Below are positions 8,242 through 17,152 of a DNA stretch of 64,000 nucleotides, one piece after another; position 1 is the first letter of the stretch, and each line of letters begins with the position of its first letter. This stretch comes from Lysobacteraceae bacterium (lineage in GTDB: Bacteria; Pseudomonadota; Gammaproteobacteria; Xanthomonadales; Xanthomonadaceae), in the NCBI GenBank assembly GCA_016789405.1, contig JAEUPQ010000026.1, forward strand, positions 248,001 to 312,000. Reading direction: 5' to 3'. The notes beneath the pieces were generated by a model. The model searched no databases, was not told the origin of the DNA, and saw only the letters and a list, made by a program, of their open reading frames with translations. The position numbers and the translations under genes are program-made.

Positions 8242-9084
8242 ATGCATCGCAACATCCCGCTTCTCCTTCTCGCAACTGTGCTGACGGTCGCCTGCAAGCC
8301 GCAGGCCGCGCCCGCTGCCCCGTCTGCTGCGCCATCGCCGCCGGCTGCCGCGCCTGCGTCGGCGCCGACGCAGGTCCCGGATGCCCCACAGGTCATGCGC
8401 GACATCTTCCGTGCGGACGCCGCGGATGCGCAGTCGCAGACCAGGCTGCCGGATGGGCGTTACGCCAGCGTCTGGCAGGGGCATGCGTTTGCGCTGGACG
8501 GCAAGCGGTACTACGTGGGACTGGCCGAGTACACCGATGCCTCCGAGAACGAGTACCCCGCGGAGAGCGACACCGTGTCGCTGGCGCAGGCGACCTATGC
8601 GCTCGAGGCGGGCGCGTGGCGCCTGCTGGGCGAGAACGAAGGCGTCGGCCGATTCGGCGCGTTCAACAAGCCGCCGCAGATCGACGAGACGAGCCAGCCG
8701 CAGGGCACGGCGATCGACGGTCGTTATTTCGTCGGCATCCCGACGGTCGAGACCGCGGCCGCCGGTGCGCGACTGACGTTCTACGAATTGTTCGCCTTCT
8801 CGCCGAAGGACGTGCGCTGGACCTACCTGGGTTATGTGCCGGGCGGTCGCGATACGCGCGCCGGCTGCACCGCCGATGCCGGCGTGCCGCAGCCGGTCGT
8901 GTGCGTGTCCAGCCAGGCGACCCTGCGTTTCGCCGCATCCGCTGCGGACTGGCCATCGCTGACCGTCGCAATCGATGGCGAGGTCGTCGGTGACGATGGC
9001 AAGGCGCGTCCTGCGGACGCGCGCGATGCCGTCGAATACCGGTTCGATCCGGCGTCATCCATCTATCTGAAAGCGGACCAGTGA
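8242..9084 (+). CDS. Lipoprotein, candidate immunity protein (X-Tfi)
   Basis: 280 residues with a lipoprotein signal (lipobox LTVAC, Cys18). Lys follows the Cys, compatible with outer-membrane sorting. An Ala/Pro-rich tether (residues 20-50) precedes a globular domain with no recognised family. The region is rich in Tyr and Gly (GKRYYVGLAEYTD, DGRYFVGIP). The ribosome-binding site ACAGGA precedes the ATG. It lies 41 bases after effector 1 and 25 bases before effector 2. In known X-T4SS systems the gene beside an effector encodes a periplasmic lipoprotein that protects the producer; immunity is therefore inferred from position and localisation only. Confidence 0.7.
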   Translation: MHRNIPLLLLATVLTVACKPQAAPAAPSAAPSPPAAAPASAPTQVPDAPQVMRDIFRADAADAQSQTRLPDGRYASVWQGHAFALDGKRYYVGLAEYTDASENEYPAESDTVSLAQATYALEAGAWRLLGENEGVGRFGAFNKPPQIDETSQPQGTAIDGRYFVGIPTVETAAAGARLTFYELFAFSPKDVRWTYLGYVPGGRDTRAGCTADAGVPQPVVCVSSQATLRFAASAADWPSLTVAIDGEVVGDDGKARPADARDAVEYRFDPASSIYLKADQ

Positions 9085-9109
9085 GACGCGCATCCACGGG
9101 GGACACACC

Positions 9110-11194
9110 ATGAGCAAGGATTACACGCGAAAGGAAGTGCTCGAGATCGTCGAGCGCACGGCTGCGAAGCACGGCATTCCGAAGGACGATTTCCTGCGGG
9201 CGTCGTACATCGAAACCGGCGGTGATTTCGACGAGAAGGCCTACAACCGCCGCACCGGCGCGGCCGGCCTCTACCAGTTCATGCCCGACACCGCGCCGGC
9301 CTACGGACTGCGCGGCGACGACGTCTACGATCCGGTCAAGAACGCGGATGCCGCAGCACGGCTGTATCTCGACAACCAGCGCACCATCGTCGCCAGCCAC
9401 AACCGTACCGGCCGGCCGTACGTGTCCGGCGCCGACCAGCCGAACGGACTGGACATGTACATGGCGCACCAGCAGGGCGCCGGTGGTTACACCTCGATCC
9501 AGGCCGCGATCGCCACCGGCAAGTTCCTGGACATGAAGCCAGCCACGCGCACGGCGATCCTGTCGAACGTCGACGACCGCGACCTGCAGAACGTCGTCGG
9601 CGTCAGCAAGGAGCAATTGCGCGGCATGTCGGACAAGGACATGGCGCAGACGTTCGTCGGCTACTGGAAGACCAAGTACGAACGCATCGCCATCCCGGAA
9701 GTCGGCATCCAGCCGCTGTCGCCCGGCCAGGCCGTGCCGCGCCCGGCCGCCAACCCGATGGCCGACGGCGTGCTCAAGCACGGCGAGAGCGGCGCGGCCG
9801 TCACGTCGCTGCAGGACGCCCTGAACAAGGCGAACATCCGCGATGCCGAAGGCAAGCCGCTGCCGACCACCGGCTATTACGGCGACAAGACCAAGGCGGC
9901 GGTGACCGAATACCAGCGCTCGCGCGGGCTCGGCGTCGATGGCGAAGCGGGCCCGGAAACGCTGGCTGCGCTGAAGGCGAACATGCCGCCGAAGGTCGCT
10001 GCGGAGCGCGCCGAACCTGCGTCGCCGACGCAGCCGGCCGGCAACGGCAACTGGCCCGCGCCGGGCAACATCCGGATCAACCAGGCGGACAAGGCAGGCG
10101 AAGGCCGCGGCGAACACAACACGCCGCGCAGCAACCGCTCGGGCCGCCACACCGGCGTCGACATCCAGGGCGACCTGGGCGATCGCATCGAAGCGTTCGC
10201 ACCCGGCAAGGTCGTGTTCGCCGGCAATGCGACCGGCTACGGCAAGACGGTGGTGATCGATCACGGCAACGGCCAGCGCACGCTGTATGCGCACTTGAAC
10301 GACATCTCGGTCAAGCCTGACCAGATCGTCACCGCGGATACGCGCATCGGCGGCATGGGCCGCAGCGGCAACACGCCGAAGACCGGCGACACCCATCTGC
10401 ATTTCGAAGTGCGCACCAACGCGCGCGACGGCGAGCCGTTCTCCGGTCGCGACGTCGACCCGATGCCCTATCTGAAGAACCAGAAGCAGCTGGACCTGAG
10501 CGCAGTGCGTGCGCTCGATCCGATGTCCGATGGCGTCCTCAAGCATGGCGAACGTGGCGACGCGGTCACGCGACTGCAGGATGCGCTGAACAAGGCGCAG
10601 ATCCGCGACGGCGAGGGCAAGGCGCTGCCGACGACCGGTTATTTCGGCGACAAGACCCAAGCCGCGGTGCGGCAGTACCAGGAACGCGAAGGCCTGCCGG
10701 TCACCGGCGTCGCCAATCGCGAAACGCTTGCGGCGCTGGGTCTGCAGCCGGCGGTCAAGCAGGAAGCACCGAAGCAGGAAGTTCCGAAGCAGGAGGCCGC
10801 TGCCAGACCGTCGCTGTCGGATGCGCGTCATCCCGATCACCGGATGTACCAGCAGGCGGTTTCGAATCTCGAGCAACTGGGCCCCAGTGGCGGCTTCGCG
10901 TCGCGCGAAGCGCTGGAAAAGGCCGCTGCGGCCCTCACGGCGGATGCGAAGGCGTCCGGCCTGAACGACATCAGCCACATCAGCCGCACCCAGGCGCCGA
11001 ACGGGCAGAGCTACCTGGTGGCGGTGCAGGGCGACCCGACCAGTCCGGCCTCGAAGAATGCGTACATCGACTATCAGCAGGCCGTGAACCAGACGGTGGA
11101 GCAGAGCAGCCGGATGGCCGAGGGCAACAAGCCCGTGCAGGAGCAAGCTGCGCAGCAGCTCGAACAGAACCGCGTTTCGATGGGCGGCCGATGA
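9110..11194 (+). CDS. X-T4SS effector: lytic transglycosylase + M23 endopeptidase + XVIPCD
   Basis: 694 residues, no signal peptide. In order: an SLT-type transglycosylase domain (about 8-190; catalytic Glu35 in SYIETGG, then GAAGLYQFMP); a peptidoglycan-binding_1 domain (218-290); an M23/LytM endopeptidase (320-455) with intact zinc and catalytic residues His347, Asp351, His395 and His429-x-His431; a second peptidoglycan-binding_1 domain (474-546); a charged repeat linker (APKQEVPKQE); and a XVIPCD (568-672). One molecule could cut both glycan strands and peptide crosslinks of a rival wall. The two binding domains are near-duplicates. It overlaps the downstream ATGA but the next gene has its own better start. 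Confidence 0.9.
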   Translation: MSKDYTRKEVLEIVERTAAKHGIPKDDFLRASYIETGGDFDEKAYNRRTGAAGLYQFMPDTAPAYGLRGDDVYDPVKNADAAARLYLDNQRTIVASHNRTGRPYVSGADQPNGLDMYMAHQQGAGGYTSIQAAIATGKFLDMKPATRTAILSNVDDRDLQNVVGVSKEQLRGMSDKDMAQTFVGYWKTKYERIAIPEVGIQPLSPGQAVPRPAANPMADGVLKHGESGAAVTSLQDALNKANIRDAEGKPLPTTGYYGDKTKAAVTEYQRSRGLGVDGEAGPETLAALKANMPPKVAAERAEPASPTQPAGNGNWPAPGNIRINQADKAGEGRGEHNTPRSNRSGRHTGVDIQGDLGDRIEAFAPGKVVFAGNATGYGKTVVIDHGNGQRTLYAHLNDISVKPDQIVTADTRIGGMGRSGNTPKTGDTHLHFEVRTNARDGEPFSGRDVDPMPYLKNQKQLDLSAVRALDPMSDGVLKHGERGDAVTRLQDALNKAQIRDGEGKALPTTGYFGDKTQAAVRQYQEREGLPVTGVANRETLAALGLQPAVKQEAPKQEVPKQEAAARPSLSDARHPDHRMYQQAVSNLEQLGPSGGFASREALEKAAAALTADAKASGLNDISHISRTQAPNGQSYLVAVQGDPTSPASKNAYIDYQQAVNQTVEQSSRMAEGNKPVQEQAAQQLEQNRVSMGGR

Positions 11195-11229
11195 GCCCCT
11201 TTCCCCCATTCCACAAAGGACACCGTTCA

Positions 11230-12081
11230 ATGCGCCATTCCGTACTCTCGCTCGTCGTCGTCGGCCTGCTCGCCACCGCATGCAAGCCGCAGGCCACGGC
11301 CTCCGACGCGCAGGTCGATGCGGGCGCGGCTGCGCCCGTCGCCGCAGCACCAGCCCCCGAGCCCGAAGCGAAGCCAGCGATCGAAGCCGGTTTCCGCGAA
11401 GGCATGTCGTTCGCCGATCTGCGCAAGCAGTTGATCGACGCCGGCTGGCTGCCGCTGCGCGATCCGATGTGCCGCGAGAACGTCGGCGGCACCGCCGAGG
11501 TCTGCTTCGAACTACCCGAAGTCGAGAGCTGCAGCGGCGACGGCTACTGCAAGATGCACTACGCCAACGCCGCGGAAAACCGCCGCATCTCGGTGACCAC
11601 CTACGGCCCGTACGACAAGTGGAACGTGGCCGGCGAGGAATCCGCGCTTGCCGTGCGTTCGTGGAAGGCGTCCGCCCTGCACGCAGGGGAAGTGGCTGCG
11701 CCGGCCTGCCCGTCGAGCGATTTCGACACTTTCCTCAAGGCCTTCGCGTCCGACGAGAAGATCGAGCGCGCGTTCACTGCGCCGTTGGTGAAGGTGGCTG
11801 ACCTCGGTGCCGGTGTCGATGGTACTGACAGTGTCTTGCGCTACGACGCAGGCACCGACTATGCGGGCTTCAATGTCGCGTGGCGCGATGGTGCCTACCA
11901 CTTCGCCGGGCCGGATGGCAGCGTCGACAAGGCACCGCTGGAGCTGCAAGTCGAACCGCAAGGCGATGCGGCGCGGATCGTGCGTTACGGCTACGGCATG
12001 TCCGAAGGCAACTCGTATCGATTCGAGCAGCGGAACGGCTGCTGGGCCCTCACCGAGGATCCGGAACCGCCGAGCCCGTGA
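11230..12081 (+). CDS. Lipoprotein, second candidate immunity protein (X-Tfi)
   Basis: 283 residues. The lipobox is LLATAC with Cys18, and the residues just after it (CKPQA) match the first lipoprotein of the cassette, although the rest is unrelated. An Ala/Pro/Glu tether precedes a domain with six cysteines, including a CSGDGYC pair, and a FADLRKQLIDAGWLPLRD opening seen in small periplasmic proteins. The start at 11230 is chosen because AAAGGA lies 10 bases upstream and it begins the signal peptide. An earlier in-frame ATG overlapping the effector stop would bury it. It sits between effectors 2 and 3. Confidence 0.72.
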   Translation: MRHSVLSLVVVGLLATACKPQATASDAQVDAGAAAPVAAAPAPEPEAKPAIEAGFREGMSFADLRKQLIDAGWLPLRDPMCRENVGGTAEVCFELPEVESCSGDGYCKMHYANAAENRRISVTTYGPYDKWNVAGEESALAVRSWKASALHAGEVAAPACPSSDFDTFLKAFASDEKIERAFTAPLVKVADLGAGVDGTDSVLRYDAGTDYAGFNVAWRDGAYHFAGPDGSVDKAPLELQVEPQGDAARIVRYGYGMSEGNSYRFEQRNGCWALTEDPEPPSP

Positions 12082-12088
12082 TGCAGGG

Positions 12089-12110
12089 GGCGCGACCACC
12101 GGGTCGCGCC
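12089..12110. terminator. Hairpin between second lipoprotein and third effector
   Basis: GGCGCGACC and GGTCGCGCC form a 9-bp stem with a 4-base loop, eight bases after the lipoprotein stop. There is no T-run, so it may only attenuate or stabilise the mRNA between the two genes. Confidence 0.45.
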
Positions 12111-12198
12111 GATCGTCCAACAGGGGGAGGCGCACGGACAGGAAAGGTCCGAAGCCTTCTGAAGCAACAAGGCAATGCCAACAACGGAGCGTGTCGTC

Positions 12199-14610
12199 AT
12201 GCCCAAGATCACCATTTACGAAAGCGTCGGAAGCACCAGCCAGCTCGTCACCAACTACCGTGACCTGGAGAACCACCATCCCAGCCGCCAACTGCAGGAA
12301 AGCGGTCGCGTCTATGCCCGCGTCGGCGGCGAAAGCGAGGAAATTCTCGGCAACTATCGCGGCACGGCCGTGCTCACGCCGGGCGGCAACTACATGGTCA
12401 GCAAGGACATGGTGCTGACTGCGCCGGGTCTGGCGAACAACCAGGTGCCGATCCCGTCGCCAGCGGCGGGCGTGATCGGGCGCATCGACCGCGACGATGG
12501 CGTGATCACGATCAACGACCCCGCCACCGGCGACACCATGTTCCAGATCCGCCACGCGCGGATCGATCCCAACCTCAAGCCCGGCGACAGCGTGGCCTAC
12601 GGCCAGCCGATCGGCCATCAGGACGGCTACAACAACGGCAATCCGAACGCGTTTCCGGATCACGTCCATTTCGACGTCAACACGCGCTACATCGCGCAGG
12701 CCGACAAATGGGTGCGCGACATGCACAGCGGTGTGTTGACGACCGATACCCGACCCGCGCAGGCCCAGAACACGGTGACCGACCGACCGAGCTTCGTGCC
12801 GATCTCGGGCAACTTCCCGCGTCCGGCCGATCCGCCGCTGGCCGACGGCAAACTGAGCCCCGGCGAGCAAGGACCGGAGGTCGAGCGCCTGCAGCGCGCG
12901 CTGAATGCCGCGAACATCCGCGATGCCGCCGGACAGCCGCTCAATCCCGACCAGGATTACGGACGTCGTACGCGCGAAGCAGTCGAGAACTACCAGCGCC
13001 AGAACAATCAGCCGGTGACCGGCATCGCCGACCAGCAGATGCTGACCGCGCTGGGCGTCATCCAGCCCACGCAGCAACAAACGCCGCAACAGCCGACGCC
13101 GCAACAGCCTGCGGCGCAGCAACCGACACCGCAGCAGCCGGCACCGCAGCAGCCTGCTGCGCAGACGAATCCCTACGGCTTCGGTCCGAGCAACGAACTC
13201 GGCCGGCTCATCGGCAGCGGCGAAGGCGGCTACAACTCCTACAACCGGGGCGTGGCCGGCGATGCGCGCGGCGCGCAGATCGATTTCTCGCAGATGACCG
13301 TGGCCGAGATCATGCGTCGCCAGGATCTGCCCGCCGGCGATCCCAACCGCCTGTTCGCGATCGGCAAGTACCAGTTCACGCCGAACACGCTGGAGGAAGC
13401 GATCAACCAGACCGGCGTCGACCGCAACGCGCGGTTCACGCCGCAATTGCAGGAAAAGCTGTTCGCCGATTACCTGATCGACGAGAAGCGACCGTCGGTG
13501 CGCGCCTACATCACGGGTGAAGCGACCGGTCCGCAGGCGCTGGAGCGCGCGCAGCATGCGCTGGCGCTTGAATTCGCCAGCGTCGGTACGCCGCGCAACG
13601 GCGGGCGCGGCGCCTACGACGGCGATTCCGCCGGCAACCAGGCATCGATCACGACCCAGGAAACCGCGACCGCGCTCAACAACATGCGCGACCAGTACCA
13701 GCGCAACATCCAGTCCGGCATGCAGCCGGAGCAGGCGTACCGGGCCTTGAGCGGCGATCCGAACAACTTCTCGCGCGATGCCGGTGCGGTCGCACCAGGC
13801 CAGGCTCAGGCGCAGAACGGTGGCCTGGACGATCGCCTGCTGATCCATGGCGAACGCGGCGAAGGCGTGCGTCGTCTGCAGGAAGCGCTGAATGCGGCCG
13901 GGATCCGCGATGCCGCTGGCCAGCCGCTGCCGACGACCGGCTACTTCGGCGACAAGACCGAAGCGGCGGTGCGCCAGTACCAGGAACGCCAGGGGCTCGA
14001 AGTCGATGGCAAGGCGGGGCGCGACACGCTGACGGCGCTGGGCATCCATCCCGAGCAGCGTCAGGCGCAGCAGGCCCCCGCACAGCAGACCCCGACGGAG
14101 CAGGCACCGACGCAGCAGCAGCCGACGCAGCAGCAGCCGACGCAGCAGCAGCCGACGCAGCAGCCGGCGGAATCGTCGTCGCAGCCGCCGACCCAGCCGC
14201 AGCCGACGCAGACCGAGCGCCCGGTGATCTCGAATCCGAATCATCCGGACCATCGGCTCTATCAGCAGGCGGTATCGAACCTGGAGCAGTTGGGGCCGAG
14301 CGGTGGCTTCGCGTCGCGCGAAGCGCTGGAAAAAGCCGCAGCAGCGGTGGCTGCGGATGCCAAGGCCTCCGGGCTCAGCGACATCACGCATGTCAGCCGC
14401 ACCCAGGCGCCGAACGGGCAGGGCTTCCTCGTCGCGGTGCAGGGCGACCCGACCAATCCGGCTTCGAAGAACGCATACATCGACTACAACCAGGCGGTGA
14501 ACCAGACCGTCGAACAGAGCAGTCGCATGGCCGAAGCCAACAAGCCGGCGCAGGAACAGGCGCCGACACAGCAGCAGGAGCAGAACCGCGTGGCGATGGG
14601 CGGGCGCTGA
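12199..14610 (+). CDS. X-T4SS effector: M23-like + lysozyme-like domains + XVIPCD
   Basis: 803 residues, no signal peptide. Order: an M23-like domain (about 55-165) that keeps DHVHFD (His155, His157) but lacks the usual upstream HxxxD; peptidoglycan-binding_1 (216-287); a Pro/Gln linker (288-322); a lysozyme-like domain (331-465) with candidate catalytic Glu342 in GSGEGGYNSYNRG and AIGKYQFTPNTL; a second peptidoglycan-binding_1 (543-616); a Gln/Pro/Thr linker; and a XVIPCD (677-781). The start at 12199 is preferred because GGAG lies at 12186; an ATG eight codons earlier is possible. Last gene of the cassette, ending at a strong terminator. No lipoprotein gene follows it. Confidence 0.87.
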   Translation: MPKITIYESVGSTSQLVTNYRDLENHHPSRQLQESGRVYARVGGESEEILGNYRGTAVLTPGGNYMVSKDMVLTAPGLANNQVPIPSPAAGVIGRIDRDDGVITINDPATGDTMFQIRHARIDPNLKPGDSVAYGQPIGHQDGYNNGNPNAFPDHVHFDVNTRYIAQADKWVRDMHSGVLTTDTRPAQAQNTVTDRPSFVPISGNFPRPADPPLADGKLSPGEQGPEVERLQRALNAANIRDAAGQPLNPDQDYGRRTREAVENYQRQNNQPVTGIADQQMLTALGVIQPTQQQTPQQPTPQQPAAQQPTPQQPAPQQPAAQTNPYGFGPSNELGRLIGSGEGGYNSYNRGVAGDARGAQIDFSQMTVAEIMRRQDLPAGDPNRLFAIGKYQFTPNTLEEAINQTGVDRNARFTPQLQEKLFADYLIDEKRPSVRAYITGEATGPQALERAQHALALEFASVGTPRNGGRGAYDGDSAGNQASITTQETATALNNMRDQYQRNIQSGMQPEQAYRALSGDPNNFSRDAGAVAPGQAQAQNGGLDDRLLIHGERGEGVRRLQEALNAAGIRDAAGQPLPTTGYFGDKTEAAVRQYQERQGLEVDGKAGRDTLTALGIHPEQRQAQQAPAQQTPTEQAPTQQQPTQQQPTQQQPTQQPAESSSQPPTQPQPTQTERPVISNPNHPDHRLYQQAVSNLEQLGPSGGFASREALEKAAAAVAADAKASGLSDITHVSRTQAPNGQGFLVAVQGDPTNPASKNAYIDYNQAVNQTVEQSSRMAEANKPAQEQAPTQQQEQNRVAMGGR
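14107..14163 (+). repeat. 15-bp tandem repeat in effector 3 linker
   Basis: CCGACGCAGCAGCAG is repeated just under four times in frame, encoding Pro-Thr-Gln-Gln-Gln units in the linker before the XVIPCD. The perfect repetition suggests recent slippage and a length-variable linker. Confidence 0.85.
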
Positions 14611-14630
14611 CCGCTGCCGTTCCGCAATGC

Positions 14631-14660
14631 AAAAAGGGCCGTCGAAAGACGGCCCTTTTT
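14631..14660. terminator. Strong bidirectional terminator between effector cassette and gmk
   Basis: AAAAAGGGCCGTC and GACGGCCCTTTTT form a 13-bp stem with a GAAA tetraloop. Runs of A and T on the flanks make it an intrinsic terminator in both directions. Confidence 0.95.
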
Positions 14661-14684
14661 CATTCAAGCGTCCGTGCGGCTGAC

Positions 14685-15296
14685 CTATTTCAGCAACTGC
14701 TGGATCATCTCGTGGTGGCGAGCGGTCTGCAGGTTGCGGCGCAGCCGGCTCGCGGTGAAGATCGCGCACATCTCGTCGACCGCGGTCTCGAAGACCTCGT
14801 TGACGATCACGTAGTCGAACTCGCCGAAGTGCGACATTTCCTCGCGCGCGGCGGCGAGACGACGGGCGATGACCTCTTCGCTGTCCTGGCCGCGCTTGCG
14901 CATGCGCTCTTCCAGCGCCTCGCGCGACGGCGGCAGGATGAAGATGCCGACCGCGTCGGGCACCTTGGCGCGGACCTGCTGCGCGCCCTGCCAGTCGATC
15001 TCCAGCAGCACGTCGCGTCCGGCGGCCAGCTGCGGTTCCACCGACTGGCGCGCGGTGCCCTTGAGGTCGCCGTGCACGTTCGCCCATTCGAAGAAGTCGC
15101 CGGCGTCGATCATGCGCTGGAATTCGTCGGCGCCGACGAAGTGGTAGTGCTGCGCATGGCGCTCGCCCGGGCGCGGTGCGCGCGAGGTGAACGAGATCGA
15201 CAGCGCGATGTTCGGGTCGCGCGCCAGGCAGGCATTGACGATGCTGGACTTGCCAGCGCCGGACGGCGCCGCAACGATGAAAAGGGTTCCGCGCAT
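14685..15296 (-). CDS. gmk: Guanylate kinase
   Basis: 203-residue cytoplasmic enzyme phosphorylating GMP to GDP. Walker A is APSGAGKSS near residue 10. The GMP-binding SFTSRAPRPGE and the YHFV stretch follow, then EIDWQGAQQV. The start at 15296 (MRGTLFIVAAPSG) is the standard N terminus; an upstream in-frame ATG would add an odd 18-residue tail. It follows yicC on the same strand, the usual order. The rpoZ and spoT genes that often come next in this group are not next to it; the effector cassette is. Confidence 0.95.
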   Translation of the reverse strand: MRGTLFIVAAPSGAGKSSIVNACLARDPNIALSISFTSRAPRPGERHAQHYHFVGADEFQRMIDAGDFFEWANVHGDLKGTARQSVEPQLAAGRDVLLEIDWQGAQQVRAKVPDAVGIFILPPSREALEERMRKRGQDSEEVIARRLAAAREEMSHFGEFDYVIVNEVFETAVDEMCAIFTASRLRRNLQTARHHEMIQQLLK

Positions 15297-15398
15297 GTGC
15301 TGGGTATCGGGTTCGTGTTGCGTGGTGGCGTGCTGCGTGCGGAAGGACATGCTGCCGCAGCGTCGATCCTGCTGTCGGGCCTGCTCGTGCAGGCGACC

Positions 15399-16259
15399 TT
15401 ACTCGATGTTCTGCGCCTGCTCGCGGATCTGGTCGATCAGCACCTTCAGTTCCACCGCCAGCGCGGAGGTGCGGGCGTCGACCGACTTGGAGCCGAAGGT
15501 ATTGGCCTCGCGGTTGAATTCCTGCAGCAGGAAGTCCAGGCGGCGGCCCACGGCATCCTTCTGCTTCAACACGCGGCGCAGTTCGGCGATGTGGCTGTCG
15601 AGACGGTCCAGCTCCTCGTCCACGTCGAGCTTCTGCAGCGCGATCACCAGCTCCTGCTCGAAGCGGCCCGGATCCATCGGCTGCGGCAGGTCGGCGAGGC
15701 GGTTCTCGAGCTTCTGCTTCTGGCCGGCGCGGATCGCCGGCATCAGCGTGCGCGCATCCGCCGCGTGGCGGGCGATCGCGTCGACGCGTTCGAGGATGAC
15801 CGCGGCCAGCTTGCCGCCTTCGCGTTCGCGCGCCTCGACGAACTGGGTCAGCACCTCGTCCAGCAGCGACAGCGCTTCGGCATGCAGCGCCGCCGGGTCG
15901 CCCGCCTGGCTCTGCAGCACGCCCGGGAACTGCAGCAGGTCGGTCATCTGGATCTGCATGGCGGGAAAGTACATCTGCAGTTCCATGCTCAGTGATGCCA
16001 GTTGCGACACGCGCGCCGGGTTCAGCTGCAGTCCGTTCTCGTCGCCGGCGGCGCGCAGGCGCAGGCCCAGTTCGAGTTTGCCGCGCGCGATGCGGTTGGC
16101 CACCTTCTCGCGCAAGGCCGGTTCGATCGCACGCAGGTCGTCGGGCAGGCGCACGCCCAGTTCCAGGAATCGGTGGTTCACCGCGCGCAGTTCGCAGCCG
16201 AGGGTGCCCCAGGGGGTGTTGCGTTCGCCTGCGGCGAAGGCGGTCATGCTGCGGATCAT
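15399..16259 (-). CDS. YicC-family endoribonuclease
   Basis: 286-residue protein with the YicC N-terminal signature MIRSMTAFAAGE and a typical C terminus (SKSVDARTSALAVELKVLIDQIREQAQNIE). The family acts as an RNA endonuclease/adaptor in stress-related RNA decay. The start at 16259 is the conserved MIRSM; it lies divergent to rph, sharing a 142-base promoter region. Gmk follows 102 bases downstream on the same strand. Confidence 0.93.
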   Translation of the reverse strand: MIRSMTAFAAGERNTPWGTLGCELRAVNHRFLELGVRLPDDLRAIEPALREKVANRIARGKLELGLRLRAAGDENGLQLNPARVSQLASLSMELQMYFPAMQIQMTDLLQFPGVLQSQAGDPAALHAEALSLLDEVLTQFVEAREREGGKLAAVILERVDAIARHAADARTLMPAIRAGQKQKLENRLADLPQPMDPGRFEQELVIALQKLDVDEELDRLDSHIAELRRVLKQKDAVGRRLDFLLQEFNREANTFGSKSVDARTSALAVELKVLIDQIREQAQNIE

Positions 16260-16401
16260 CGGTGTTCCTCGAAGGCGCCGCCGGGAAGGCGGGGGCGGCC
16301 ATTCTCCGGCATCCCGGGGGATGGGGCCAGCCGGGGCTGGTTCACGGCAGGGTTGCCCGACAGGGTAAACTGCCGCGCTTCCCGTCAGGCAGGCAATCCG
16401 C

Positions 16402-17142
16402 ATGAGCATCGTCCGTCCCAGTGGCCGCGTGGCCGACCAGATGCGGCCGGTCCGCATCGAGCGCGGCTACACCCGCCATGCCGAGGGCTCGGTCCTCGTC
16501 AGCTTCGGCGACACCCGGGTGCTGTGCACCGCCAGCGTCGAGAACCGGGTGCCGGCCTTCCTGCGCGGCAAGGGCGAGGGCTGGGTCACCGCCGAATACG
16601 GCATGCTGCCCCGCGCCACCCACTCCCGCAGCGATCGCGAGGCGGCGCGCGGCAAGCAGGGCGGTCGCACGCTGGAGATCCAGCGCCTGATCGGTCGCGC
16701 GCTGCGCGCCTGCGTCGACCGCAACGCGTTGGGCGAGCGCACCATCACCCTCGATTGCGACGTCCTGCAGGCCGATGGCGGCACCCGCACCGCGGCGATC
16801 ACCGGCGCCTACGTCGCGCTGGTCGATGCCGTGCGCTGGCTGCAGGCACGCAAGGAGATCGCGCCGGCGAAGAACGGTCGCGACCCGATCCATGGTGCCG
16901 TGGCTGCCGTCTCGGTCGGCGTGTACCGCGGCGTGCCCGTGCTCGACCTCGACTACGCCGAGGACAGCGACTGCGACACCGACATGAATGTCGTGATGAA
17001 CGACGGCGGCGGTTTCATCGAGCTGCAGGGTACCGCCGAAGGCCACGCATTCCGTCGCGACGAGCTCGATGCGCTGCTCGGCCTGGCCGAGAAGGGCATC
17101 CGCGAGCTGTTCGACGCCCAGCGCGCGGCGCTCGACGGCTGA
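16402..17142 (+). CDS. rph: Ribonuclease PH
   Basis: 246-residue phosphorolytic 3'-5' exonuclease that trims tRNA 3' ends. Recognisable blocks are [38 protein letters not shown], the phosphate-binding [24 protein letters not shown] and the active-site DADGGTR-like LQADGGTR, then CDTDMNVVM. Full length. First gene of a plus-strand run with the VOC protein, rdgB and hemW. Confidence 0.96.
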   Translation: MSIVRPSGRVADQMRPVRIERGYTRHAEGSVLVSFGDTRVLCTASVENRVPAFLRGKGEGWVTAEYGMLPRATHSRSDREAARGKQGGRTLEIQRLIGRALRACVDRNALGERTITLDCDVLQADGGTRTAAITGAYVALVDAVRWLQARKEIAPAKNGRDPIHGAVAAVSVGVYRGVPVLDLDYAEDSDCDTDMNVVMNDGGGFIELQGTAEGHAFRRDELDALLGLAEKGIRELFDAQRAALDG

Positions 17143-17152
17143 GCGAGCCGCC

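Noticed and set aside
8663..11350. Long minus-strand frame opposite effector 2
   Set aside because: Shadow of the plus-strand gene; no domains, skewed composition.
11512..16302. Very long open frame on the minus strand (about 1600 codons) across effectors, gmk and yicC
   Set aside because: It runs opposite well-supported genes on the plus strand, and past 14685 it is out of frame with gmk and yicC on the minus strand. Its translation is Arg/His/Leu-rich low-complexity sequence, which is typical of a shadow frame in GC-rich DNA.
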